Translations under genes and position numbers: made by a program
Shown here: one piece after another, positions 1 through 7,657 of the stretch
Position numbering within the stretch: the stretch's first letter is position 1
How the letters are laid out: each line of letters opens with the position of its first letter
The notes under the pieces: generated by a model
Told to the model about the DNA's origin: nothing
What the model saw: the letters and a program-made list of their open reading frames with translations, nothing else
Databases searched by the model: none
Assembly: GCA_946482285.1 (NCBI GenBank)
Contig: CAMLQK010000002.1
Span: forward strand, 1 to 64,000
From: an uncultured Candidatus Saccharibacteria bacterium
GTDB lineage: Bacteria > Patescibacteria > Saccharimonadia > Saccharimonadales > UBA4665
DNA: 64,000 nt
Reading direction: 5' to 3'

Positions 1-2
1 TT

Positions 3-554
3 GCCGCGCTAACGCATGACTGGGCGGAAGCTATTGTCGGCGACACGTCATATGGCGACAAAACCGCAGACCACGAACAACAAGAGCAAACTGCCTTTAG
101 GGAACATTTTAGAAACTTTGCCGATGGTCGAATATCAAGTCTGATCGACGATGCACGATCAGGTATTATCTTTGACCATAATGGCACAAGCAAGCTTGGA
201 CGCGCCTTTAATGCAATCGAAAAAGTTGGATATATGCGAACAGCGCTGCGGGCTAGCGGCCATATAGCAAACAATACCGCGCCAGAGTGTGATGCAGGAC
301 TGCGTTGGCTTGTAGCCGACGTACTCGTCAACCAACCCGAATCTCTTATTGGCCACGCCGAAAACTTTGTACCTATAAAGCATTATCTGCAAAATCAAAG
401 CACGTTGATTTCACGCGCATTTCACCAGATAAACAATGACCCGGAGGTCTTTACACGCTATCCTACCAGTGACCAACGGGCGATGCAGAAACAATTTGAG
501 CACTCATATGCCGTATGGACCACCTGGGTCAAACAAAACAATCAGGGTAGCTAA
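3..554 (+). CDS. HD-domain protein, 5' end cut by window edge
   Basis: The frame is open from base 3, so the true start lies upstream of the window. The first visible residues contain an HD pair (THDWAEAIVGD) followed by an acidic, charged stretch. This resembles the metal site of HD-superfamily phosphohydrolases of the YfbR/HD_3 type, which act on nucleotides. The rest (about 150 residues) is helical and soluble with no signal or membrane segment. The upstream metal-binding His cannot be checked because it would lie outside the window. Superfamily is likely, substrate unknown. Confidence 0.6.
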   Translation, partial: AALTHDWAEAIVGDTSYGDKTADHEQQEQTAFREHFRNFADGRISSLIDDARSGIIFDHNGTSKLGRAFNAIEKVGYMRTALRASGHIANNTAPECDAGLRWLVADVLVNQPESLIGHAENFVPIKHYLQNQSTLISRAFHQINNDPEVFTRYPTSDQRAMQKQFEHSYAVWTTWVKQNNQGS

Positions 555-778
555 ATCTTTTTGTATGGGCCAGTACCGTTAATGATATCGGGCAGGTCAA
601 GCTGCCGGGCCCGATCGTGCTCCCGGGCTGCGGCAGCGTCATCACTAAGACCCTCTTCGCTTGCCTCTATCAAACTTTCATTATGCGCTGCTTCCATCGC
701 ATTTTGTGACGGGAAATACTGAAGACTGTCATCTCCACTGGTGTCTTCAGGTGTTGGGTAGTTGTTAAATCGTGACAT
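551..778 (-). CDS. small acidic hypothetical protein (75 aa)
   Basis: An ATG at 778 is preceded by an AAAGGA-like ribosome site (revcomp of 779-790). It gives a 75-residue, Asp/Glu/Ala-rich soluble protein with no Cys, signal or membrane segment. Its end overlaps the end of the HD-domain gene by 4 bp (convergent). I do not recognise it. The compact, acidic, probably partly disordered character is all that can be said. A longer frame up to 859 exists but lacks a better start. Confidence 0.5.
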   Translation of the reverse strand: MSRFNNYPTPEDTSGDDSLQYFPSQNAMEAAHNESLIEASEEGLSDDAAAAREHDRARQLDLPDIINGTGPYKKI

Positions 779-904
779 ATATTCCTTTTTGTTAGGTAGG
801 CTTTGGTAACCTGGTAAATACACCGCTGCGGACCAACGCATCCCGGCAATATTAACCAAGCACTTGAGCTGTTATACTCTGAATATATTAAAAAAGGACA
901 AAAC

Positions 905-1198
905 ATGGCAAAATACACAAATGGTGAGTACACGGCAGAAGGCATGTATGGCGGAAGCAAGAGCATTATCGTAAAACTGTCCTTAGAAAACGATGCTATC
1001 AAGAATGTTGAGGTGACACCAAATACAACGATCAAAATGTCGCTTGGTTTACAGAAAAAATTTGCGGCGGCCGTACCAGAAGTTGTGGTAGGCCGCCCCA
1101 TCGACGATATCCATTTGGACAAGCTTGCTGGCTCAAGCAAAACAACTCAGGGGTTTAATGACGCTTTAGCAAAAATCAAAGCAGAAGCTGCCCAATAG
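905..1198 (+). CDS. FMN-binding domain protein
   Basis: A 97-residue protein that is essentially one FMN_bind domain (the NqrC/RnfG family fold). It starts with NGEYTAEGMYGG, has the central strand IIVKLSLENDAIKNVEV, and ends with GSSKTTQGFNDAL, which matches the S-G-A-T-x-T-S region where FMN is attached covalently in relatives. No signal peptide or lipobox is visible, unlike many exported members, so attachment by the ApbE flavinyltransferase is uncertain. Start: ATG with AAAGGAC 6 nt upstream; a TATACT box lies at 874-879. It is followed after 5 nt by the next gene, so the two are probably co-transcribed. Confidence 0.75.
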   Translation: MAKYTNGEYTAEGMYGGSKSIIVKLSLENDAIKNVEVTPNTTIKMSLGLQKKFAAAVPEVVVGRPIDDIHLDKLAGSSKTTQGFNDALAKIKAEAAQ

Positions 1199-1203
1199 AT
1201 ACC

Positions 1204-2238
1204 GTGAGATTTGAAGATTTTGTTGCCGGGTACGAAGCTGAATTGCCAGATAATTTCGTTCATTTTGGGCTGCAGGCCGAAGCACTATATGCAGCCCGTC
1301 AATGGTCATACGACATAGGCCGGTCAACGCATGCTCTGCTGCGCAACGAGATCGATAACCCATCCACGCGTATGACGGATGAAAAGTGGAGAAGCTATCA
1401 AGAATGGACTCGCGGGAGTGGCATGGTTCAAATGGCAAACGATATTGATAAGCTCGATGACCCGGCAAGGGCCGAGTCATACAATGAGGTTAATTTTCAT
1501 TGTATGAATAGCGACATGTTCGGCATGTGGATACCATTATGGTACGAGAAAAGTTGGGCAAGCAGTCCAAACCCGAACCTCCGGCGAGACTGGATCAAGA
1601 GCTCGCAAGAAGGACTGGCGCGTTCAGGACTGTTGTTATATTTGCTTCGTGAGCGCTACATTGCCCGGCGTGGCGGCACTGAATCTATCTACGAAAAGGA
1701 AGACGTTATTTATAAGGCGCGTACTGGAGCTATGCAAGAAATTGACGCTGCTATTGTACTTCTGGATGTTATGCGCCGCAATCCGGATATCACCGTCGTA
1801 CCTGCGCCATTACAGTTTGAAAGAGGCAAGCGCAGCAACCGGAACGTCGACTTCCTGGCACTGCATGCTACACAAAAAACAGCAGTTGGCATTCAGGTAC
1901 GGTCCAGACTGAACAGCAAGGACTACGTGAATGCCGACACGGAGAGAGTAGTATTCCTGGATGGCGATACTGACCTGGGCAATGTCCGTGCTGTGCGTGT
2001 CCGACAAAAAAGCTCCCAAGAACGGATCGTGCCGTGGCCGGGTATTATTGCAGTAAAGCATTTTGAGCGCGTCAAATCGCATGGAAAAGGTAAAAATCTA
2101 CGTGCCGCCCGCAACCCGCAGCGAACACTGCAAGAAAAAATAGCAGCAAAGAACTTGGTAGGGAACATTGATGTTGATTTCAGCGACCTGTCGACAGTTA
2201 TTGGCCAGCGAATCATGCAAAAGCTAGACGAGACATAG
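1204..2238 (+). CDS. hypothetical protein (344 aa), GTG start
   Basis: GTG start 5 nt after the FMN-binding gene, so likely the second gene of that transcript. It is a soluble protein with no signal or membrane segment. The N-terminal 150 residues are Trp/Tyr-rich and helical. Residues about 175-235 run helix, then NVDFLAL, then AVGIQVRS, which is loosely reminiscent of a PD-(D/E)xK nuclease core with Q-x-R in place of E-x-K. The C-terminus is basic. The nuclease idea is a guess from pattern only; I do not recognise the family. Confidence 0.6.
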   Translation: MRFEDFVAGYEAELPDNFVHFGLQAEALYAARQWSYDIGRSTHALLRNEIDNPSTRMTDEKWRSYQEWTRGSGMVQMANDIDKLDDPARAESYNEVNFHCMNSDMFGMWIPLWYEKSWASSPNPNLRRDWIKSSQEGLARSGLLLYLLRERYIARRGGTESIYEKEDVIYKARTGAMQEIDAAIVLLDVMRRNPDITVVPAPLQFERGKRSNRNVDFLALHATQKTAVGIQVRSRLNSKDYVNADTERVVFLDGDTDLGNVRAVRVRQKSSQERIVPWPGIIAVKHFERVKSHGKGKNLRAARNPQRTLQEKIAAKNLVGNIDVDFSDLSTVIGQRIMQKLDET

Positions 2239-2245
2239 GTCAGCG

Positions 2246-2956
2246 CTATGCCTGGGAAGGGTATTCTCCGGCAAATGCTGCCCAATAGCGCAATGAGGGT
2301 TCGTCGATTATTTTCACTGTGCCAGCAGGCGCGCCCAACAATCGACCTATGGCAGCGGTGTACTCCCCTATTAGCCGTTCCAACATCGCCGGCTTAATGC
2401 CAGGGTCCATTGTACGGTCAAGAATAATATTCGAAAGCGTGTCCGACAAATCGGTAACAGCGCTAAACATAATTGTGGCCGCACTCGAGCAGTCGGTAAC
2501 GGCAAAAATTCCTTGGTCTACACCTTCAGCAATCGCGGCTTCAAAATAAGGCCGGTAGCGCTTAACGCCCGCGTTGCGCATCCGATAGCGCACAATGTCG
2601 TTTTCTGGCGCATACCAGGCGGAAAGGACAGCAAATACCTCCTTGCTATGCTCCACTTTCCATTTGCCGGCATCTACAAACATCCGGCTCAGTTTTTCAT
2701 TGGCGGGTAAGTTCATGCGTGCGATAGGCCCAACAATGGCCTCACCTTGCTCTAGTATGCGCTCTAGCAACGCCGCAAGCATTGCTTGCTTTGATTCAAA
2801 ATAATGGTAGAGTGCACCCTTCGATATTCCAGCACCGTCCAGGATATTTTGTACTGATACATTTTCATATCCTTCGGTATAGATAAGCCGCTGGAAAGCG
2901 TTCAGAATTTCCTGCTGTTTTTCGGCCACTGCTTGCGGGTTCTTTGTTCGTGCCAT
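2246..2956 (-). CDS. TetR/AcrR family transcriptional regulator
   Basis: 236 residues. The N-terminal TetR helix-turn-helix is clear: the helix ending YTEGYENVSVQNIL, then GAGISKGALYHYFESKQAM at about residues 34-60. The C-terminal ligand-binding/dimer domain is divergent, as usual in the family. The gene is divergent from the ABC exporter operon at 3057. The 100-bp gap holds a near-perfect 25-bp palindrome. By family precedent it should repress both its own gene and the exporter until the exported compound binds. The ligand is not predictable. Confidence 0.9.
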   Translation of the reverse strand: MARTKNPQAVAEKQQEILNAFQRLIYTEGYENVSVQNILDGAGISKGALYHYFESKQAMLAALLERILEQGEAIVGPIARMNLPANEKLSRMFVDAGKWKVEHSKEVFAVLSAWYAPENDIVRYRMRNAGVKRYRPYFEAAIAEGVDQGIFAVTDCSSAATIMFSAVTDLSDTLSNIILDRTMDPGIKPAMLERLIGEYTAAIGRLLGAPAGTVKIIDEPSLRYWAAFAGEYPSQA

Positions 2957-2979
2957 TGTGCTTATGCCAGACTTTCGTT

Positions 2980-3004
2980 ATTATTAGACCATTGGTTTAA
3001 TAAT
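2980..3004. promoter_or_regulatory. 25-bp palindromic operator, probable TetR site
   Basis: The arms ATTATTA-g-ACCA and TGGT-t-TAATAAT face each other around the central base 2992 with one mismatched pair. It sits midway between the divergent TetR gene and the ABC exporter. The GACCA/TGGTC-type core is typical of TetR-family sites. Binding by this regulator is inferred from position and symmetry. Confidence 0.75.
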
Positions 3005-3056
3005 TGCTCTGTTACCAGAGTTATAAAACCTTATACAAACCATAACAGGGGGATAT

Positions 3057-3992
3057 ATGGCAGCACAAGAAGAAAGGTCGGCCGAAAACAGCATTGTCGT
3101 TACCGGCCTGGTCAAAAACTATGGAAGTTTTAGGGCACTCGATAAGCTTGACCTAACCGTAAAAAAAGGAGAGGTGCATGGCTTTTTAGGGCCTAATGGC
3201 GCTGGCAAATCCACTACTATCCGAGTCTTGCTGGGCATCCTGCATAAAACAGAGGGTGAGGTGCAAATTTTAGGTGGTGACCCCTGGAATGACGCAGTAG
3301 AATTACACCGCCGAATCGCATATGTACCCGGAGACGTCAACTTGTGGCCCAACCTTACGGGTGGAGAGGCGATCGACTTGTTCGGAAGGCTGCGCGGCGG
3401 GCTGGATGAAGATCGGCGACGCATGTTTTTGGAGCGGTTTGAATTAGACCCAACCAAAAAGTGCCGCACATACTCGAAGGGTAACCGGCAAAAAGTTGCT
3501 ATTGTGGCTGCGTTATCATCGAACGCCGAACTATTTATCTTAGACGAACCGACTTCTGGTCTGGATCCGCTGATGGAAATGACCTTCCAACAAAGTATCC
3601 ACGAGTTAAAAGCACAAGGCAAAACCGTGCTGTTATCGAGTCATATTTTAGCCGAGGCCGAAGCACTATGCGACCGTATTACCATTATCCGCGAAGGCAA
3701 AACAGTTACCAGCGGCACCCTAGCCGATATGCGGCAGCTTACACGCACATCCGTCAAGGTCGATACTGTAAAGGCTATAAAAGGCCTGGAAAACGTAACC
3801 GGTCTATATGACGTACGCGTCAGTGGGACCCACGCGGAGTTTGGCGTGGACAGCGACAAAATTGACGATGCACTCAAGTTGATACTGCAATTCGATCTGA
3901 AAAGCCTTGTCAGCAGCCCGCCAAATCTGGAAGAGCTCTTTATGAGCCACTACGGTTCTAAGGACGCTGTAAAAACGGACATGGAGCGATAA
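3057..3992 (+). CDS. ABC exporter, ATP-binding subunit
   Basis: 311 residues with all nucleotide-binding motifs in order: Walker A GPNGAGKST (about residue 46), a degenerate signature YSKGNRQKV, Walker B LFILDEPTSGLDP, and the switch His in LLSSHILAEAEAL. The C-terminal about 90 residues form the extra domain usual in drug and antibiotic exporters (CcmA/DrrA type). ATG is preceded by CAGGGGG. The stop abuts the ATG of the permease, so the two are translationally coupled. The operon is divergent from a TetR gene, which suggests induction by a toxic or signalling compound. Confidence 0.95.
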   Translation: MAAQEERSAENSIVVTGLVKNYGSFRALDKLDLTVKKGEVHGFLGPNGAGKSTTIRVLLGILHKTEGEVQILGGDPWNDAVELHRRIAYVPGDVNLWPNLTGGEAIDLFGRLRGGLDEDRRRMFLERFELDPTKKCRTYSKGNRQKVAIVAALSSNAELFILDEPTSGLDPLMEMTFQQSIHELKAQGKTVLLSSHILAEAEALCDRITIIREGKTVTSGTLADMRQLTRTSVKVDTVKAIKGLENVTGLYDVRVSGTHAEFGVDSDKIDDALKLILQFDLKSLVSSPPNLEELFMSHYGSKDAVKTDMER

Positions 3993-5624
3993 ATGGGTCG
4001 GCTAACAGGGACTGGCACGCTAGTCCAGCTGATTGTTCGACGCGACCGTGTAAAACTGCCACTGTGGATTTTGGCAATAACAGCCTTCCTAGCTGCCAAC
4101 ATCCCAGCCATACAAAACTTATATGCCAAAGATCTGCAGCATCAAATTAATTATGCGACCACCTCTGCGGCCAGCGTTATCGCACGTGCGTTTGGCGGGC
4201 CAGTAAATGGGGCCGACGTAGGTGCAATTGTACTAAACGAAGTATTTTTGTTTGCTGCGGTACTTGCCGCCTTTATGAGCACACTGCTTGTGGTGCGCCA
4301 CACCAGGCAAAACGAGGAAACCGGCCGTGAAGAAATGCTGAGCTCCGGCATACTGGGGCGGCATGCCAGCCTTACCGCAGCGCTGCTTGTTGCCGCAGGC
4401 GCCAACCTTATACTGGGCTGCCTTACCGCATTGGCCTTTATTAGCAATAATTTGCCCACGGGCGGATCTATTGGAACAGGAGCAGCTGTGGCGGCAGTGG
4501 GGTTAACATTTGCCGCAGTAGCCGCATTAACTGCCCAAATATCTGAAAGTTCACGCGGGGCAAACAGCCTGGCCGCTGCTGTTATTGGAGTAGCATTCCT
4601 ATTACGCGCCGCCGGCGATAGTATGGGTGACATCGTAAAGAATGGCACCGCGGTCCATAGCGACTGGCCGTCATGGCTGTCGCCGATTGGCTGGGGCCAG
4701 CAGCTGCACCCGTTCACCGAACAGCATTGGCTAGTATTCATCCCTTTTGGCATTTTTATTGTCACCGTAACCATCACAGCATACTTGTGCAACGCCTACA
4801 GGGACATTGGACTGGGGCTTATTCCGTCCAAACCGGGTCCTGCACACGCGCCCAAAAGCTTGTCTACACCATTTGGCCTCGCGCTGCGGCTACAACGCAA
4901 CCAGCTAGCTGGATGGGCTATTGGGGTGGCAACCATGGGAGTAGTAGTAGGATTTATCGCAAAGGAGTTTAAAAAACTTCTAGTTGACAACCAGGAAATA
5001 GCCGACATACTCCAGGCTTTGGGCGGCGGCGCTAATCTCGACAACGTCATTATTGGCAGCATGATGAGCCTAATGGCGTTAGCAATTGCAGGCTATGCGA
5101 TTCAAGTGCTCGCCCGTATGCGCAGCGAAGAAATTGGTGGCCAACTAGAGCCAGTATTGGCCACGAGTGTTGGCAAACAACGCTGGATGCTCGGACATAT
5201 TGGGTGCACGTTTGGCGGCGTCATAGCACTAGGGCTTATTCTGGGACTCAGCAGTGGGATTTCATTCGTTGTGATATCCGGCACCGGATGGAGCGAAATA
5301 TGGGGCATTCTTGGCGCTGCAATAGTGCATGTGCCTGCAATTGCAGTGGTGGCTGCCGTAGCCGTGGCTGCGTTTGGCATACTGCCAAAATTAGCCACTG
5401 CCATAGCCTGGGCGTTCTTCGCCATCTGTATTCTTATGGGTCAGTTTGGCGCCATCCTAGACCTGCCGCAATGGATACTTAACGTTTCGCCGTTTAGTCA
5501 CACGCCGTTTGTACCAGCAACCAACGTAGACGCGTTGCCGTTGTTGGTACTGGGCGGCATTGCCGTTGCCTTAACGTGCGTTGGACTCACCACGTTCCGC
5601 AAGCGCGACATAACAACTGCCTAA
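3993..5624 (+). CDS. ABC exporter, membrane subunit (polyketide-antibiotic exporter type)
   Basis: 543 residues with roughly twelve hydrophobic segments arranged as two similar halves (each starting with a charged N-terminus, then LQRNQLAGWAIGV-like entry helix in the second half). This two-in-one layout matches the TnrB3-like putative exporters of polyketide antibiotics (COG3559) rather than single ABC-2 half permeases. It starts directly after the stop of the ATPase gene. Expected role: drug or secondary-metabolite efflux with the preceding ATPase. The substrate is unknown. Confidence 0.9.
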   Translation: MGRLTGTGTLVQLIVRRDRVKLPLWILAITAFLAANIPAIQNLYAKDLQHQINYATTSAASVIARAFGGPVNGADVGAIVLNEVFLFAAVLAAFMSTLLVVRHTRQNEETGREEMLSSGILGRHASLTAALLVAAGANLILGCLTALAFISNNLPTGGSIGTGAAVAAVGLTFAAVAALTAQISESSRGANSLAAAVIGVAFLLRAAGDSMGDIVKNGTAVHSDWPSWLSPIGWGQQLHPFTEQHWLVFIPFGIFIVTVTITAYLCNAYRDIGLGLIPSKPGPAHAPKSLSTPFGLALRLQRNQLAGWAIGVATMGVVVGFIAKEFKKLLVDNQEIADILQALGGGANLDNVIIGSMMSLMALAIAGYAIQVLARMRSEEIGGQLEPVLATSVGKQRWMLGHIGCTFGGVIALGLILGLSSGISFVVISGTGWSEIWGILGAAIVHVPAIAVVAAVAVAAFGILPKLATAIAWAFFAICILMGQFGAILDLPQWILNVSPFSHTPFVPATNVDALPLLVLGGIAVALTCVGLTTFRKRDITTA

Positions 5625-5627
5625 ATA

Positions 5628-5655
5628 TTGTCATATACCAACTGGATGCTAGTAT
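5628..5655 (+). promoter_or_regulatory. sigma-70 promoter, leaderless type
   Basis: TTGTCA (5628-5633), 16-nt spacer, TAGTAT (5650-5655). The ATG of the next gene follows only 6 nt after the -10 box, and no Shine-Dalgarno sequence fits in between, so the transcript should start at or next to the ATG. Confidence 0.65.
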
Positions 5656-5661
5656 GGGTGC

Positions 5662-6609
5662 ATGACTCCTAAGTTTGAAGCTACAGCTATTTTGGCAGGC
5701 TACGCCGCCGAGACATGTGACAGCACCATATATGAAACCGCAGCGGACCTTGCCAGCGGCACCCGTACCGATACCGACCGGGCGCTCGAAGAAGCTATAG
5801 AAGCGACACGGCAACATCCCCGGCTAACTTTGGAGCAGTGGATTACCCAGCCTGGCGCCGCAGCCCACATCGAACACAGGGTAGCGTTACAGGAAACATT
5901 TGCCACCTACAGTAGGCTAGCCCGGCGCGCTGCGTCACCCATACTGGGTATACTAACGGTAGCACCGTTACATCGGCGACATATTGGTTCGCAAGCAGTA
6001 GCATACGAAATCGACGACAGCAATGGACAGCCTGCGCTGTTGAAAGTACCACGTAAAGCTCCCCTAGGGCAGCCCAAAAGCGAAGCCCTTACACCTGGTG
6101 GCCGAGTGTCTTTTGCTGAACAACGCTTGCGCTCGCTTCCCGGATTACCCGGCGTCAATTTTGAACAGCTGCATGCGCTTAGCTATACCGGAGCCGTGGT
6201 AACTTCCCGCATACCAGGAAAGCCTTTATGTAAATTAAATAGTGTAGAGCTTACGCAAGTCACCGATGACCACTTGCGTAAGGCGATCAGCGACATAAGC
6301 GCGCTTGCCATGCAGGGTGTACACCACGACTGCAATGGTTCTAACACTCATTTTTCGGCTGAACACGGTTTTGGATTTTTTGACCCGCTTGCCGCTGGGA
6401 TGTCTTACCAATGGAGCCTATCATCGGGCATCAAGGGTTTTGCCAAAAACCTGGGCGAAATTGACCACTACAGCAAAAAACACCTGCAAACACCTCACGT
6501 GCGGCAGCAGCGGATAGAGCTGTTTGAAAGGCTCCGGCTGGCAGCACCAGAGATTTCAGGGGCTGCCGCACTGATTTTGGACAGCGTTAAGCTATACGAG
6601 TTTGAATAG
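5662..6609 (+). CDS. kinase-like (APH/protein-kinase fold) protein, tentative
   Basis: 315 soluble residues. The N-terminal 100 residues are helical. Around residue 115-135, IDDSNGQPALLKVPR resembles a kinase beta3 strand with its Lys. Later, GVHHDCNGSNTHF followed by FGFFDP (about residues 217-240) resembles the catalytic loop H-D-x4-N and a D-F/P metal loop. No glycine-rich loop is obvious, so activity is doubtful. Transcript appears leaderless from the promoter just upstream. The kinase fold assignment is my inference from motif order only. Confidence 0.5.
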   Translation: MTPKFEATAILAGYAAETCDSTIYETAADLASGTRTDTDRALEEAIEATRQHPRLTLEQWITQPGAAAHIEHRVALQETFATYSRLARRAASPILGILTVAPLHRRHIGSQAVAYEIDDSNGQPALLKVPRKAPLGQPKSEALTPGGRVSFAEQRLRSLPGLPGVNFEQLHALSYTGAVVTSRIPGKPLCKLNSVELTQVTDDHLRKAISDISALAMQGVHHDCNGSNTHFSAEHGFGFFDPLAAGMSYQWSLSSGIKGFAKNLGEIDHYSKKHLQTPHVRQQRIELFERLRLAAPEISGAAALILDSVKLYEFE

Positions 6610-6689
6610 CCCAAGCTATGGCCGCTATCTGTCCTATAGCCTGCAAAGCGGTTATTCTTTATACTAAGAAGCATAAAATAGGGGAATGT

Positions 6690-7598
6690 ATGCAAAAAAT
6701 CGTCAGTCATCTATGGTTCGATACACAGGCAAAGCAAGCAGCCGAGTTCTACTGCTCGGTTTTTCCGAACTCCGCCATAACCAGCAGCCGGGTGCTACAC
6801 AACACGCCCAGCGGCGACTGCGATGTTATGGGCTTTACTCTGGATGGCCACGACTTTATGGCAATAAGCGCCGGTCCATACTTTACTATCAACCAATCAA
6901 TCTCATTCATGGTCAACTTTGACCCCTCGCGCGACAACCAAACCGAAGAGCATTTACGTGAATTATGGGGTAAGCTAGCAGATGGCGGTACCGTCCTCAT
7001 GGCACTGCAACAATATCCATTCAGCAAGCTATATGGGTGGGTGCAAGACAAATTTGGCGTTGGCTGGCAGCTAATTTTAACTGACCCCAATGGCGAGCCA
7101 CGGCCTTCCATCATACCGTCACTACTGTTTGCCGGCCAGGCCCAAAACAAAGCCCAAGAAGCCATGAAGTTTTACGTATCTGTCTTTAAAAACAGTAAAG
7201 AGGGTATGGTGGCACACTACCCAGAAGGCAGCGGTGGCCCAGTCACGTCGGAATCAGTGATGTTTGCCGATGTACAGCTGGAAAACCAGTGGTTCGCACT
7301 AATGGACTCCGGCGAAGAACAGACGTTCAGCTTTAACGAGGCAGTTTCGCTACTTGTGCATTGCGATTCCCAGGAAGAAATTGACTATTATTGGGAAAAA
7401 CTTTCGGCCGTTCCCGAAGCCGAGCAATGTGGCTGGCTGAAAGATAAATTTGGCGTATCGTGGCAGATCGCACCGACCGCCATGGATGCCATGATGGCCG
7501 AAGGCTCTCCTGAGCAGATCGAGCGTGTTACCAAAGCATTTTTGCAGATGAAAAAGTTTGATATTGCAGCATTGCAAGCAGCCTACGACGGCAGCTAG
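6690..7598 (+). CDS. tandem PhnB/VOC-family protein
   Basis: 302 residues made of two related VOC (glyoxalase-fold) domains of the 3-demethylubiquinone-9 methyltransferase-like/PhnB group. Domain 1 (residues 1-140): HLWFDTQAKQAAEFY ... VGWQLILTDP. Domain 2 (about 150-280): FAGQAQNKAQEAMKFY ... GVSWQIAPTAM. The repeated features are the F-DxxAxxAxxFY opening and the KFGVxWQI end. Despite the family name these are usually not methyltransferases. The function is unknown, possibly resistance or metal-dependent enzymology. The ATG at 6690 is chosen because AGGGG precedes it by 6 nt; a longer frame upstream lacks support. Confidence 0.85.
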   Translation: MQKIVSHLWFDTQAKQAAEFYCSVFPNSAITSSRVLHNTPSGDCDVMGFTLDGHDFMAISAGPYFTINQSISFMVNFDPSRDNQTEEHLRELWGKLADGGTVLMALQQYPFSKLYGWVQDKFGVGWQLILTDPNGEPRPSIIPSLLFAGQAQNKAQEAMKFYVSVFKNSKEGMVAHYPEGSGGPVTSESVMFADVQLENQWFALMDSGEEQTFSFNEAVSLLVHCDSQEEIDYYWEKLSAVPEAEQCGWLKDKFGVSWQIAPTAMDAMMAEGSPEQIERVTKAFLQMKKFDIAALQAAYDGS

Positions 7599-7657
7599 GC
7601 GCACACTCGCCAATCCAAGGCGGCGCAAGAGGGTTTAAAAAACTGTAGGAGGATGCG

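Noticed and set aside
4151..5425. Antisense frames over the ABC permease
   Set aside because: Ser/Ala/Pro-rich shadows without starts or motifs; the permease frame has regular membrane helices.
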